NCBI GenBank assembly: GCA_964036275.1
Contig: OZ038434.1
Span: 35,425,279-35,489,278 of the forward strand
Length of the DNA stretch: 64,000 bases
From: Litoditis marina
Lineage: Eukaryota; Nematoda; Chromadorea; Rhabditida; Rhabditidae
Direction of reading: 5' to 3'
Part shown: piece after piece, positions 22,301-34,216 of the stretch
Layout: each line of letters starts with the position of its first letter
Position numbering within the stretch: the first letter of the stretch is position 1
The notes under the pieces: model-generated
Told to the model about the DNA's origin: nothing
The model's input: only the letters and a program-made list of their open reading frames with translations
The model's database searches: none
Translations under genes and position numbers: made by a program

Positions 22301-24465
22301 GTTGAATTCAAACAGAATGTAGAATGTTACTCTACTAAAAGCGATATCTGAACAGGATGCATACTCCATGGTAAAACAAATACACAAGTCACATGAGCCT
22401 GTTACGTGAACTCAGATCTTCAAGCTCGATATGCTTCTCGACCCATTTCTGGAACATTTGGGAGAAAACTTCTGAGATCTGAGCCTCGAAGCCGCCCCCC
22501 CCCCCCCACTCAAACGCCGGAGCACGTGAGAAACACGTGGAAACACGTGATATTATGGAAGAATAGCTCACCTGAGAGGCATATCCCTATTGCACTCGTG
22601 ACAAAACCTGCACATGGGTTCGTTGGAGGAATTACTCTCAGATTCCATGTCAACGGTTGTCTCAAGCGTGCGGCGAATAAGACCTAGAAAACCGTATCAT
22701 ATACACTGCCAAGACCTCTCATCAAAGGGGGAGTTGCGATCAAATCCTTGTAAAAAGTAGGGATCGCGAGCTGTTAACTAACGAACTTTTTACGAAACAC
22801 AAAATGCGTCAGCGATCTTACGGAAAATAGATGAATGTCGCCGTTTCAGGTGGTCGCGACACGAGAAAACATCGAGAGGTCCCGAAAATTTTGAGGGAAT
22901 GAGATTGGCGGTGTATGCCGAATCTTTCAAGAATATAAAGAAAATCTGTGGGAAACTTTTTTCTAAATGTGGAGGATACCAATATTATTCTTAGTGGATG
23001 ATGCACTTCTCAAAACGCTCCATGCAGCTACCACACACAAGGTAGGTCAGGGAATCGAAAAAGACTACGAACGCCCGTTCACTAATGAATATAACAAAAA
23101 AAAGAAAACCAACTAGTTTCTTCATCCTGAGATTTGCGACATAAATCTGCCACACAAGACTGTCGCTGCCAGTGGGAGACGCGATTCTGTCTGAGACAAA
23201 AAATAAGCTCAACTAAACAAAAACTACGGCTCAAACCGATTTCACACAACAGTTCTCCAATGAAAAAGACCGTATTTCGATATGAAAAGTGTGTCTACTC
23301 TCCAAACAAAAGAAATGTTTTTGATTAGAATTTTAAATACCTAAAATTTCATAATTTTGAGCAAAAACAATCAAAGTTCCTGTTTTTTCGCTTGTTCAAA
23401 CTATAAAACAAACCTAGAAAAGTACTGGAACATCATCAGATTCAAGAGAACCATGAAGAATAGAATATTTCCCCAGATCGACAGGCGGTCGCAGTCCCCA
23501 TTCTGTGCCGGACAGGCAACGTAGATGGCAAAGTAGTACGCCAGACACATCATGGTCAACTGGAAAGAAAAGTTTGAATATTCAAAATACATTGAAAAAT
23601 AGGCTCACACTTTTCGCCAAAAAGGGGAAAATGTCGCTTGTTTCCCAGTGTCGCTAGTTTTGATACTTAAGTCCATATAGATGAAGAAATAGTACGCCAG
23701 ACACATCATTGCTAGCTGAAAATGATGTTCATCAACTCTGAAAACGGGACACTTGGACACTTTTCGTCAATATTGGGAGAAATTGCCCAATTTTGAAGAA
23801 AATCATAAAGTCAACGTAGATGACGAAGTAGTACGCCAGAAATATTATTGTTAGCTGGAAACATGTGAGAACGTGAAAACAGGTTGCACATCGTGTAACA
23901 AACATTTTGCTATTTTGCAATAGAATGAATGTTTGTCGGCAAATTACAATTTTCAGAGGGTAAAGGGTTTTTGCCGATCTTTCAAATTTTGGGCTCGATT
24001 CTTCGAAAAAAACTAAATATACAAAATATGTAATTCCTTTTGGACCGTAACCAAACTGTGTAAAAAGTCGGCTAGTGTATCATTGAATGACAAACTAAGA
24101 TTTGGTAAAAACCGAATAGAAACGAAAACAAACTATGAAATTAGGCGAAGAACTTACAACGAACAAGAGTCCTCCCCAGAGCGCAATCCATCTGCCCCAA
24201 TTTTCCAGCTTACGATTCACCTGAAACAGTTGCTTTGATAGCGATCTTGAATCTCCTGAACCTAGAAGGAGAGAGAGAGGGAGGAGCGGGAGTGATGGAG
24301 AGAGAGGGGGAAGGGACAAACAGATTGAGAGAGAGAAAGAGGGCTAGAGAGAGAGAGAGAGAGATTAGAGATCTGAAGTGAATGAAAACTGAAAAGTGAG
24401 AGATAGAGAGCGAAAAACAGCTAGAGATAGAGACAGAAAACCAAACTCACAAGCATCAAACCCAT
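19328..24465 (-). CDS. ZDHHC24: DHHC palmitoyltransferase, ZDHHC24-like
   Basis: Ten exons: 24465-24451, 24220-24158, 23559-23414, 23081-23032, 22683-22572, 21974-21884, 21197-21103, 20698-20548, 20093-20017 and 19469-19328. They give 313 codons in continuous frame. Two membrane segments precede the cysteine-rich domain, which reads MCRFCHECNRDMPLRSHHC then PLCNICVLRKDHHCFVTGAC and holds the zinc ligands and the catalytic DHHC cysteine. NQRYF follows the CRD. Membrane helices 3 and 4 follow, then the C-terminal NLGERFRLVFGRNWALNFLF typical of the family. Such enzymes add palmitate to cysteines of cytosolic proteins at Golgi or ER membranes. The 50-nt exon 23081-23032 was chosen by phase and hydrophobicity and is the least certain. 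Human ZDHHC24 has 284 residues. Intron 2 contains two echoes of exon 3. Confidence 0.87.
19608..19822. mobile_element. GGTTAACC foldback element, family B copy
   Basis: A long palindrome from AATTCCACAAGGAACCCGG to CCGGGTTAAATAAAGAATTC, with GGTTAACC repeated along both arms. It is in the last intron of the ZDHHC gene. Confidence 0.8.
21262..21385. mobile_element. Hairpin MITE, family A, copy 3
   Basis: Arms AGAACGATTGTGTGGTCCAA and the complementary end GGTTCACACAATCGTCCT, with the same inner CAGTCCTTTGAACTGCAAT arm. ZDHHC intron between exons 6 and 7. Confidence 0.78.
23669..23718 (-). repeat. Echo 1 of ZDHHC exon 3 with acceptor
   Basis: A copy of the 5' end of exon 23559-23414 including a TTTTCAG acceptor. 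It reads LAMMCLAYYFFIYMD against LTMMCLAYYFAIYVA in the exon. In intron 2, 5' of the true exon. Confidence 0.8.
23803..23857 (-). repeat. Echo 2 of ZDHHC exon 3 with acceptor
   Basis: A second copy of the same exon start with a TTTCCAG acceptor, reading LTIIFLAYYFVIYVD. The two echoes and the exon form a spaced tandem triplet. Confidence 0.8.
24258..24366. repeat. GA-rich simple repeat
   Basis: Purine-rich (GAGA)n stretch in the first intron of the ZDHHC gene; its reverse frame gives an artefactual open frame. Confidence 0.85.
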
Positions 24466-25753
24466 GACTATGAGCTATGACTACCTCCGACCGAGATCTA
24501 ACTGCTGAAAAACAATAATGATTTTTTTTTACAAATCACGCACACGTGTGCGCACTCTGCTTTCAAGATAATAAACCTGTTCGAATATCGCATTCACGCT
24601 AGAACACGTTATGATTATACCAACATTTTCATTTCATGAGTTTTCTGAGTGTAAAGTTGGCCCAAAGTTGCCCAATTTAAAATCACTATAGGGCCAAACC
24701 CATCATCACAAAAGTCGAGATAATAAGAAAGCGAGATTAACGCCAAATAAACAGAACCGAAAAGTTTCTCAAACCGTTTATATCTTGTCCTAATCAATAC
24801 AGAACAAAACACAAATAAAAACCACAACGCACCAATGAGTCACCAACTATACAAACAATGAACGCGTAATAGAGTACAATAAGGCTTAAGGCCACATGAT
24901 AAATCATAGATAAGGCAAAAGGCAATACGCACGAAATTTATATATCAAAACTAAATACTACAAAAAACGCAAAACAGGGGAAATACAAACAACACAGAAA
25001 AACTACGTACTGAATATAACATAACGTGCAATACACATTGATAAGCAATGGTAAAACTACAGCCGAAAACACATTTTCTCACTTTTACGACAAATTACTT
25101 TTACTATATACAATTACCACACCTACACACTTTATTTTATGAAAAGGTGGGAAAGCCATGAAAAGAAACAGAATCAGATAGAGCAAGTTAACGAACATCT
25201 CGTTTTTGTTGTAGGAGATAGAAGTATTCGCTCCTTACCCCCCTCATGCATAAGTAATCAAGTGTTTGGCTCGCATTCATGCATTCCAAAACGTGAGAAA
25301 CTCGGAAGTGGCTACATATTACAAATAACTATAGTTTAAGACGATTCTACAGGCTCCTTTATTCGCCACAAGTACAGTAACTATATTGTATCATACTCAT
25401 ACACCACTTAACATTCTACAAAAACTAACCCACTTGAATATGCTATATTTCACACTTTTGCACGAAAACCGGCAAATCTTCCCCATTCTAACTCAAAGAG
25501 AGAATGGAGTATGGCTACCTATTCAAAACCACTCTCAATCAGTTCATGGATAGGGAGGGATGTTCGACGGGTCTTAGTTGGAATAATCTACCGCTGTACC
25601 ACTCACAATTATTATTCTTTTACATTGTAATAAGATCATTCAATAAGCTCATATGGATGTTCGGCTAGCCAACCAGAAAGCAGTTCGAACTACAAACAAA
25701 GTGTTAGGGCTATAGAGCGCCACTAAAATACCATCTAGACCGCGACTAAAACA
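24466..25753. other. Intergenic region ZDHHC / ANKRD49
   Basis: About 1.3 kb, AT-rich, with the 5' flank of the ZDHHC gene and the 3' flank of the ANKRD49-like gene. At 25513-25575 lies an echo of the last ANKRD49 exon. I saw no other gene. Confidence 0.6.
25513..25575 (-). repeat. Echo of the last ANKRD49 exon
   Basis: Translates TRRTSLPIHELIES on the coding strand against ARRTSRPIYELID in exon 25860-25754, with several synonymous changes. It lies 3' of the gene's stop. Confidence 0.75.
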
Positions 25754-27119
25754 CTACCTATTCAAAAAACTGTCAATCAGCTCATAGATGGGTCGTGATG
25801 TTCTTCGGGCCAGCATCAGAGGTGTGTCGCCGGAACCACTAGCGACTCCCGCGTCAATTCCTGCAAATGCAAACAAACTAGACGCATACAGGGAAGTGAC
25901 TCATCTTCTTCGACATGCACTCACGTAGCCCACTTCTGACGAGGGTATTGATTGAAAATTAGTGATTGAACCTTCACCGAAGTATACAAAACATGTAATT
26001 TCATAATGTTGGCTTGCGTGTGAAATAAGTAAGTGGGGTGTCGAGCTTGAAAATATTGTATCAGGGTCACGCGAGGGTACGATCTTATTTCACGATCCGA
26101 CAATCATACGCAGCAGCGCAGCACATAAAAGCGATATTGTGCAAACATCTTTTTCGTCTTTCTTCAGAAAGTAATAACACTTCAAAGACCCGAATTTCGC
26201 TACGATGATACTGAAAACTCGGTTAGGTTACGGATATGGCGACAAAAATGTTTTATGAGATCTGGAAATTTCTAGTCTATTCTTCGAAGCCATTTACAGT
26301 AACTCAGTAACCACTCGTGTAATGAAATGGTGGTCACCTCTACCTCATAACAGTAACAGGCCCTTTCCAATAAACTAAAACTTATTGAAAGAAGCGATTG
26401 ATATAAATACCTGGTGCCTGCAGCAGATATCGTATGCAATGTAGAATATTCTCCGGTTCGTCTGACTGGCTGTTGATGGCTAAGTGCAGGGCCTGTAAAC
26501 AAAAAAATAATAACTTTTCGTATAAATAACGTTGACGATTGATGCTGCATGCGAATCGCAAATGTAAACAACCTGAAGATTTATTGTTTTGCAACTAAGA
26601 CAATCTGATTTTGTACTTCTAGAAGCGACTTGATGAATTATGGAAAATGTGTTGACCTTAATGCAAGGCTTTTTGCCTTTTTTTCTGGCTAACTGGACAG
26701 CTTCAATGGAGTTCTACTTCTTATACACTATACCCCAGTAAAGTTGTCCGGATAGCCAGAAAAAATTGGAAAACGGAAAACTTTTTTGTCCAAAAAAAGC
26801 TCGCTTTTTGTTGCGAAATCATTAATTTTCTCTCGTTGGAATCTAGGAACAGACTACTTTCTGTCAAATAGTCGAATTTTACTGGTGTGTATGAAGTTGT
26901 AAAAAACGCTAACTAACCGTGACTTTTCCATTGGATATCGCATTCGCGTCGACGCCGTGCGAAAGAAGTCTGCCGATGACGTCATAATTGGCCCAATTGG
27001 CGGCCGAGAGCAGAGGCGTCCAACCGTCATTGGTTCTGAACAATTTTGAAAGTAACTTTATTTGCATACCATTCGCTTCTGCTTATCAAGTTGAAGCTAT
27101 AAACTGAGAAACAAAGAAT

Positions 27120-27179
<60 letters not shown>

Positions 27180-29598
27180 CCTACTTATAGGCTTTGATAT
27201 TGATGCAACTGTTCGAATAGCGCATTTTTTTAATGTATTTCGTACTTTCAGCTAAAAACTAGGTACTTTTTGTCGAATAGTCAATATGTACTGGTGTATG
27301 CGGACAACTCACCGCCCTGCGTGCCAGCAAAATCGTCATTTTTCATAGGAAAATCGTCATTTTTCAAAGGAAAATCATTCATTTTCACGCGTTTAAACGT
27401 AAAAAAAAGACTACTCTTCGTCGAATAGTCGGATCTTACTGGTGTTGTTTGGTCAAAGTTTGGTGAAAAACTCACTTGGCCTCAGAATCGGCTCCGCGTT
27501 CCAGCAAAAACGAGACCACGTCCACGTGATTGTTGTAGGCGGCACGATGGAGAGCAGTGTAGCCATCACTGTCACACGCCTGCAACATCAAGAAACATTG
27601 GCACTTTTTCTGGTCAATCACTCTTGGAGACCATATCTACACAAATGAATCATTTTTTCAGTGAAATGATACGTTTTTTTTTGAGCTAAATGGACCCGAT
27701 TATTACACTTTGTCACATTAATGACCTGATTTTTGGAAAGAAGCTTTCTAAGAGAAAAGTCTGCTAATGCATGCATTGGCAATACAAGAAGTGACCAAAT
27801 CTTCGTTTTCATTCGTCAAATATGTCCGAATCGGGACGAAAAAACTGAGCTTGAGTGATTTAAAAATACATAGCAAAATTTCGCCTGGAGTTTTGAACAT
27901 TACTCCAAAAAATGACAATGCTTCTTGCGGAATCGGGCGAAATTGAGCATCAGTCAACATCGAAAAAAGTGTATTTTACGTGTGTTCGTTGAGCTTGCTG
28001 TCAATAACTAGCAACCAAAAAGGGAGATAAGAGGCAACATCGCAACATACACCGCATCGAATCGACATGCTTTGAGTGAGAAGCGCGAACCCTATACTTC
28101 ATAGTGTACTAGAACAGAATAATGACTTCGTGACTGTGCCAATTGGCAAACAACTCGATAATCGTACCTTGAAAATATAATAAAACTCACGTTTAACAGC
28201 TCGGGCTTCGCTTCCAACAGAATTCGAACTTGCTCTAGTAATCCTTCTTCAGCAGTTGATAGAAAAACATCCACAGGGTCTGTAAACACAATTTATTAAG
28301 CAGGAACTCCTGGTTCATAAAATCACAAACAATTTAAACAAACGTATATTACACATTCATAAACAGCTCCTTGTGACCAGGATTCGCACAAGCGACCCTC
28401 GCCTACTATGCCTCTTTCTTTATGAGACCTACCTAAAATACAGAAAACTTTTCAAGAAAAACGAAGGTTTATTAATTCTGGCGCTCAACAAAGACTGCCA
28501 ACAAGTTTGAAAAACCACCATACCTTCTGGATTTTTCTCCGACACACCGGCGTCATCCTCTTCCCATGCCGAGACGAACATTCCTAAAAAATGAACCTCG
28601 AAGAAAACGACTCAAAAGTGTTTGTTTGTGAAATACGCAAAGCAAATGAGTTTGTCGGTTATGCATTTGGTATAGAGCAATAGAGCCCACACGCAAAATA
28701 TCACTAAAGTCTGGTGATGAGTATACTGATAAACTATTCAAAACTCTCTTATTGCGGCAAATAAGGTGTGAGCTCCCGTTCAGAATGACAGAATTAAAAA
28801 GAAAATCAACCAAGACCAATGATAAGAAAAGAACGCTTCGGAACATTGAAATTAAATTGTGAATAAAACAAAATATACCCACCTGGATCAGCACTTTTCG
28901 ATTCTCTTATTTCGTCGATGAGCTCCTTCTGCAACACGTAACTATTGAAAGAGGAACAGTATACTTTTACGATGTTCGATGTTCCAACTCAAAATATCGG
29001 AGTAACCAACAGTAAAAACTGATGAGGGTTTTTTTCTCGTAGTAAGCATACTTCCGTGAACAGCCACTACTCATTGGAGATTTCTTATTACGAAAAAGTC
29101 TTTTTTATACAATAAGAACATGAACAAATCAAAATTCCCGTGATTATAAGATCACCTTGATATAAATTAAACAACGTTTTTTGTACAAATATTCAAATAA
29201 TGAGTTAATTTGTTAATTGAGTGATGAAAAGGTTAGATAATACTGAACAAATCAACATTTTGGCCAATTCTACAACTAACCGAGTTTTTAGGTAACCTAC
29301 CTTGGTAGGTAACCTGAAAGTAACCTGAAACTAAAATCCGGTTACCGTTCAAACTAACGGTAAAAACCACATTTTGTGTTAGCTTAGAAAAACAGGTAAC
29401 CTAAAAACCCGGTTAGATATAGAATTCACTATTCGGGCTCTCTCCTGAGGTAATTAACTGATACAACACAAAGTGAATACATTATAATTAGCTGACCGTG
29501 AATCCGAGATCCATCACCGTGTCCTGGGCCTCTTCTTCTTCGAGAACCATCTGCTCTTCTTCAGTCACACACTGCTCTTCGAAATTAGAGCAATCCAT
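25754..29598 (-). CDS. ANKRD49: ANKRD49-like ankyrin-repeat protein
   Basis: Eight exons: 29598-29497, 28928-28883, 28583-28524, 28279-28191, 27579-27476, 27035-26918, 26492-26411 and 25860-25754; 235 codons, against 239 in human ANKRD49. The N-terminus is acidic (EEEQMVLEEEEAQDTVMDLG), followed by MFVSAWEEDD. About four ankyrin repeats follow, for example DGYTALHRAAYNNHVDVVS, DGWTPLLSAANWANYDVIG and KVTALHLAINSQSDEPENI. The end ARRTSRPIYELIDSFL matches the family C-terminus (DIARRTS..). Ankyrin repeats bind protein partners; the vertebrate protein is linked to transcription and spermatogenesis, but function here is inferred only. The ATG at 29598 is the first in frame after a plausible leader. 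Confidence 0.88.
27121..27175. repeat. (AT)n microsatellite
   Basis: About 27 AT dinucleotides in an ANKRD49 intron. Confidence 0.97.
29265..29430. mobile_element. GGTAACC foldback element, short copy
   Basis: Shares AATTCTACAACTAACC and the end CCCGGTTAGATATAGAATTC with 8185-8445, but lacks part of its middle. First ANKRD49 intron. Confidence 0.75.
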
Positions 29599-29698
29599 AC
29601 CTTAACATAATCTAAGATCATTTTATATTAGTTAGTTAATAGTTATCCTTAAAACCATCTAACTTAGATCATTTTACATTATAGTTAAAGTCATACTA

Positions 29699-29742
29699 TA
29701 GTCACACATTGCTCTTCGAAATTAGAGCAATCCATAACTTAA
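29699..29742 (-). repeat. Echo of ANKRD49 exon 1 including its start codon
   Basis: Almost identical to 29561-29604; encodes the same MDCSNFEEQCVT. It lies 5' of the real first exon, so it could supply an out-of-place start or be part of the leader. Confidence 0.85.
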
Positions 29743-30264
29743 AACCATCAAATTTAGTTTATTTATCTACATCACAATCAAATGAGCAGATAACATAAGA
29801 AAATACCAACAATGAAGAGAAGAACAAAGGAGCAAGCGTGCAATCATGCAGCGAGGCGCAACGCGAAAAGCGTCTGCCGTATTTGCGACCCCCTTTCAGA
29901 ACGCACGGACTGATACAATATACCCGACCAAACTACAAGTTAGTTGGCATAGGTACAAGGTAGGGCTATTCAAACACAGGACTGTTGAAATCTGCTACGT
30001 CTACAAGGTTAAGTCAACTTCTGATTTCCGCTTGTAAAAGGAATTTCGTTTACTCGTACGTCGAAGTACACAATTTCGTAAAATACCACTAACAGGTTTT
30101 TTCTGCTGCAACCATAAACCAATATTAAATTACATGTCTCAAGCAATTTAGATAATTACAAACAATTCTAGGGGGTGGGAATGGCGTTTTACAAATTGCT
30201 ATATTGCAAAATAAATCACTGAACCCAAGGAAGGATCTCAGCAAGGTACGCGACGAATGACAGG

Positions 30265-31053
30265 TCACCGACTGTCGAAATCACCGACATGTCGCGACAC
30301 AAACGGAATCGCGGGCTTGAAACTGATAATTACGTATCTAAGCTCATGTTAATGAACTTCAACTCGATGGAGACTACATAGTGTGATATTCTGCATTGAT
30401 CAGACTCAAATAGGTTCAGTATAACTTTTATATAAAGCTCTTAAAACTCGCCAAAATGCCAAAATGCGTGAAAAGTCAAACTTGACGAAAAAATACTTTA
30501 AAAATGAGAATGGAGAGTTTATAGGAGAATTCATTTTTTGTTTATCAAAGTTGACCATTCATTCTACCCCTCTCCACTCAATTGTTCGAAGAATACGAAA
30601 TTCTAACACTCATAATCGATAATGAAAAACACCACTATTAACCGTTTGGTGATTGCATTGGGCGCCGCGAACCCGTATACAGCTTATATTCAGCTTTTAT
30701 CAGTCAATACTACATACTATTGTGCTATATAAACGTTGATTACATATTCTGTTTACATACTTTCATCGTTAGCAACTACTACTTTCAGAAAAACTGTCAG
30801 AAACGAACTACAACCGAGTGAAATTCAGTATATAGTAGGGAAATCGTGTTAAAATTGAGTGGAATATGTCAAATTCACCTCCCATTATCAAATAAGCTAC
30901 GAAGTACATATAAAAATGATCACCATTCCTCTTTTCTCTCACAATAGCGAGAATTTTCTGATATAAATGAGGGTATAACTGAAAAAATTTGAATAATTTT
31001 TCCCGCCGTCGCGACATGTCGGAGCCTGATTCAGGAATTTCGACAGTCGGTGA
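30265..31053. mobile_element. Candidate 789-bp inverted-repeat element
   Basis: The outer ends are TCACCGACTGTCGAAAT and its exact complement ATTTCGACAGTCGGTGA. Just inside are CCGACATGTCGCGAC and GTCGCGACATGTCGG. The interior has no transposase. It could be a MITE or two inverted solo repeats. Confidence 0.6.
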
Positions 31054-31795
31054 GTTTTTCGACTGTTTTGGCGTTCACGTCGGTGGCTGTCATTGACACA
31101 AAACCTGCCGAGATCGCAATAAGCCACCTGAACGGTCAAAATGGCCAGTGTCGCTTGAGATGGGGAAGAGTGTAATTAAAGAAATCTTTGTAACCGGGTA
31201 TTTCTCCGAAACGCGCTGTGAAAATGATGTTACAAACTGTTTACAAAAAGTTGTGTATACTGGTCAGTACACCTGTTAACAGTTTACCCGGTTCCTGGTG
31301 GTATTGTCCCAAAAATCGTGCCCTAGGGCTATTCCATGAGGAAATGGAAATCAAAACCATCTGACACAGATAATTACCTACAACGCTCAGAGAAGAAGGG
31401 AATGAATGGGCAAACTATGAATATCGACCAAGCCCATCCCTAGAGAGCTAAGAAACTCGATGCTTACGCTAAACACTTGCTTATGCCAAAAGCTAGGAAG
31501 AGTGTACCAAACTTTGGTTAACTAATGCAAGTCACGACGAAAAGCAACCCCACTGCACTAACAAGAGGACTTGATAAGGGCACAGGATGCCTGACAATCC
31601 AAGGGGAAACCTCAACAATGAAAAAAAAGCGAGGAAGAAACAACCGATGAAATGAAACACAAAGACCAGAAACGCAACAAATATTTATAGCCATAGTAAT
31701 TCACAGAGTTATGATCGTTATATTTACAAACAGGACACAAATGTCAATAAACGAATCACCGGAAAAGAAACATGCAGGAGATCGAAGGAAGAGAT

Positions 31796-32937
31796 TCAGT
31801 CAGAGTTGGAGGCGGCCACTGCGGCATTCTTGTCATAGCTCTCCATCGCAGCTGCGTAATCCTCCTTCGCTTGTGCGTTCAACTTCTCCCATTTCTGAAT
31901 AAGTAAGACAATTAGAAAATCTGCAGATATTCGTTCCAAAGAACTACAGAAATTTTCATTAGTGTGAGAGCCGTGAACATGAATGAGCTACAAAAATAAC
32001 ACGTCGTCACTAACCGCGGCAAAGACACTACAGATCACTGCTAAGAACTATAGTCAGACACAGTGACTGATGTCAATCGCAACCTATCGAGCCTGCTGTC
32101 GCGAAATTGGAACTACATTTATGACTGGTACAATGAAATACCAAAATAAAGCATCAAGGGGCGAGGAATCTGGTCGTAACACCGGAAATTTACAGAACGT
32201 ACACCGGAAAGACCCACACGGCTAGTACAGAACCATTACACAAAACGTACCGATTTATCGCCGACAGTCGCCCATTCCTTGCCAGCAATCTTGGCCACAT
32301 CCGTCATCTTGGCCTCTGGGTTCTCCTGCTTGATGCGATCGCGGTTCTCGGCAAGCCACAGGAAATAGGCAGATTGGGGCCTGCAAGAAAATTGAATAAC
32401 TACTATTAGGAAGTCTACTCGGAGCGCTTCACAACGGGTGGTATGCCCCGGATAACTAATCGGAATACTTAGCTTCCACGACTCATCCCTCTCTAGAGGC
32501 TAATAATTGAGAAGACTCCCAAATTCATTTTTTTCAAAAGGAGGATACTGAAATGTTGAGATGATCATCTCAGCTAATACTGGCCACGAAAAACATCTTC
32601 AACCTAAATTACAGACAAACTTCAAAAGAGGGGTATTTTTGTAGGCCGAAGACAACTGTGATTACAATCATACAAAAACCAACATTCTCTATACTCCATG
32701 AAAACAAGCTTACAGCGGATTAATGAACTGTTTTTTCAATGAACCACCTGCCTATAAAGGAAATGATGAATCTAGCAAAATATTCAAAGATAGAAGTGAG
32801 AGCTATGTCACTGACAACATTGATACATTTAAGAATAAGAATTACCTCTTCGGCGCGTTGGGATCCTTCACCTTCTTGGCGATCTTCTTTCTAGTCTTCA
32901 CCTCCTTATCTTCGGCATCCTTCTTTGGGCGAGCCAT
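31796..32937 (-). CDS. Small HMG-box DNA-binding protein (HMGB/HMG-D type)
   Basis: Three exons, 32937-32846, 32380-32251 and 31894-31796, encoding 106 residues. A basic N-terminal arm (MARPKKDAEDKEVKTRKKIA) leads into one HMG box: DPNAPKRPQSAYFLWLAENR, then IKQENPEAKMTDVAKIAGKE, then the third helix WATVGDKSKWEKLNAQAKED. The box has the usual PKRP, SAYFLW and GKEW positions of sequence-non-specific chromatin HMG proteins, which bend DNA. Unlike HMG-D, the basic region precedes the box and the C-terminal tail is short and not strongly acidic. An AG directly 5' of the ATG exon (about 32952) suggests a separate 5' UTR exon upstream. Confidence 0.9.
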
Positions 32938-34216
32938 TGGGTTAGTCTTCTGCAAAGAATAAATTGAAAGCTGAAGGAAACCAGAAGCGAGACCAAAATA
33001 CAAACGTAAATCTACTGACGTCTGAGCGACATTGAATAATCAGGGAACCTCTACTACAGCGAAGAAATTAAGGTTTCCGATGACAGAAAAGGTGAAGATT
33101 GGAAAACCAGTTAACCCATCCTAATAGATTTACGTAAACCTCAAAAAGGCACCCTATATGAACTTCGGCTTACCAAAGTAACTACACTGGAACTGTGAAG
33201 AATCCGATAATGTGTAGATGATAATTAGGCTAATCACAAACAATTCTAATTCCGGCCTGATTGAATTGCAACAAAGCTAAACTAAAAATGAAAACTAACA
33301 AACAACCGCACAAAAGTTGAAACAAATGATAGACTGTGGACCACTGATCACTGAACTGACAAACCGATCAATATCAAAAAGGGGCGGAGCTAAACTGTTT
33401 GTCGCCTGTAGGAGCGCGCACGCGCGGGAAAATGAGATTTTGAAAATTGGAAAGCGTCATGATGGTGGTGACAGAGTTGGAATTCCGGAAACGGAAATGA
33501 ACAAATGGATGGGGCCAAGGAGATAAAGGAGTTTCTGGAACTTTTTTCGTCTTATTACAATTTGCATAAAACCAGAATTTACAGAAATTTATCATTTATT
33601 TATTGTGAAACAATATGCAATAATTTGTACAAACATGACAAGTACAGAAAACAACAATGTAACGATTTGGATGAATGCAGTTATGGTGAGTTACAGAAAA
33701 TAACCAAGGTTTAACGTTTCGCCAAATTATGTTAGTAAAAGATATTTTTCAACTTTGTTGTTCACTGATAACAGTTCTTGAGTATTCTTAGGAGAATCAA
33801 AGGAAATGCAGAGAAATTCAACTAATAAAATAGAAAGTTTTCGTTATATAGTAGATTTGTGGTTACATGGATTCGAGGTCACGAGTCAGGCTCGATTGCA
33901 GCCCAGCGAGTTCAAACTACAAATTATATAATACCTCATGTGATATGGTGTTTCATAGTTACATCTCGAGTGTTTTTTGTAGTTTGAACCCAATGTATAC
34001 ATTCGAGTTTCAATGTTGTACTAACTATATCTCTTAAATTTCGGTGCACGCAAAACTTTGACGGTTGGGAAACTTACAGGAACTCTAAGAATAAGCGAAA
34101 AATGGGCATTTCGTATGTTTATAGTTTGATCCCACTCTATTTTAGTCATTGTCGAATGAATTGTGCTGTGTATACCAATTTGTCAATTAAACTACAATTA
34201 TAGCTAGAGGGGAGGT
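32938..34216. other. Intergenic region HMG gene / PAN-TSP gene
   Basis: About 1.3 kb holding the probable HMG promoter and 5' UTR. Single arms of the TTGTAGTTTGA motif occur near 33910, 33980 and 34120. No coding exon recognised. Confidence 0.6.

Larger units (their letters stand above)
29599..31795. other. Intergenic region ANKRD49 / HMG gene
   Basis: Holds an echo of ANKRD49 exon 1 (29699-29742) and an inverted-repeat-bounded element (30265-31053). A palindromic segment near 31187-31320 has GTAACCGGGTATTTC at one end and TACCCGGTTCCTGG at the other. No coding exon recognised. Confidence 0.6.
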
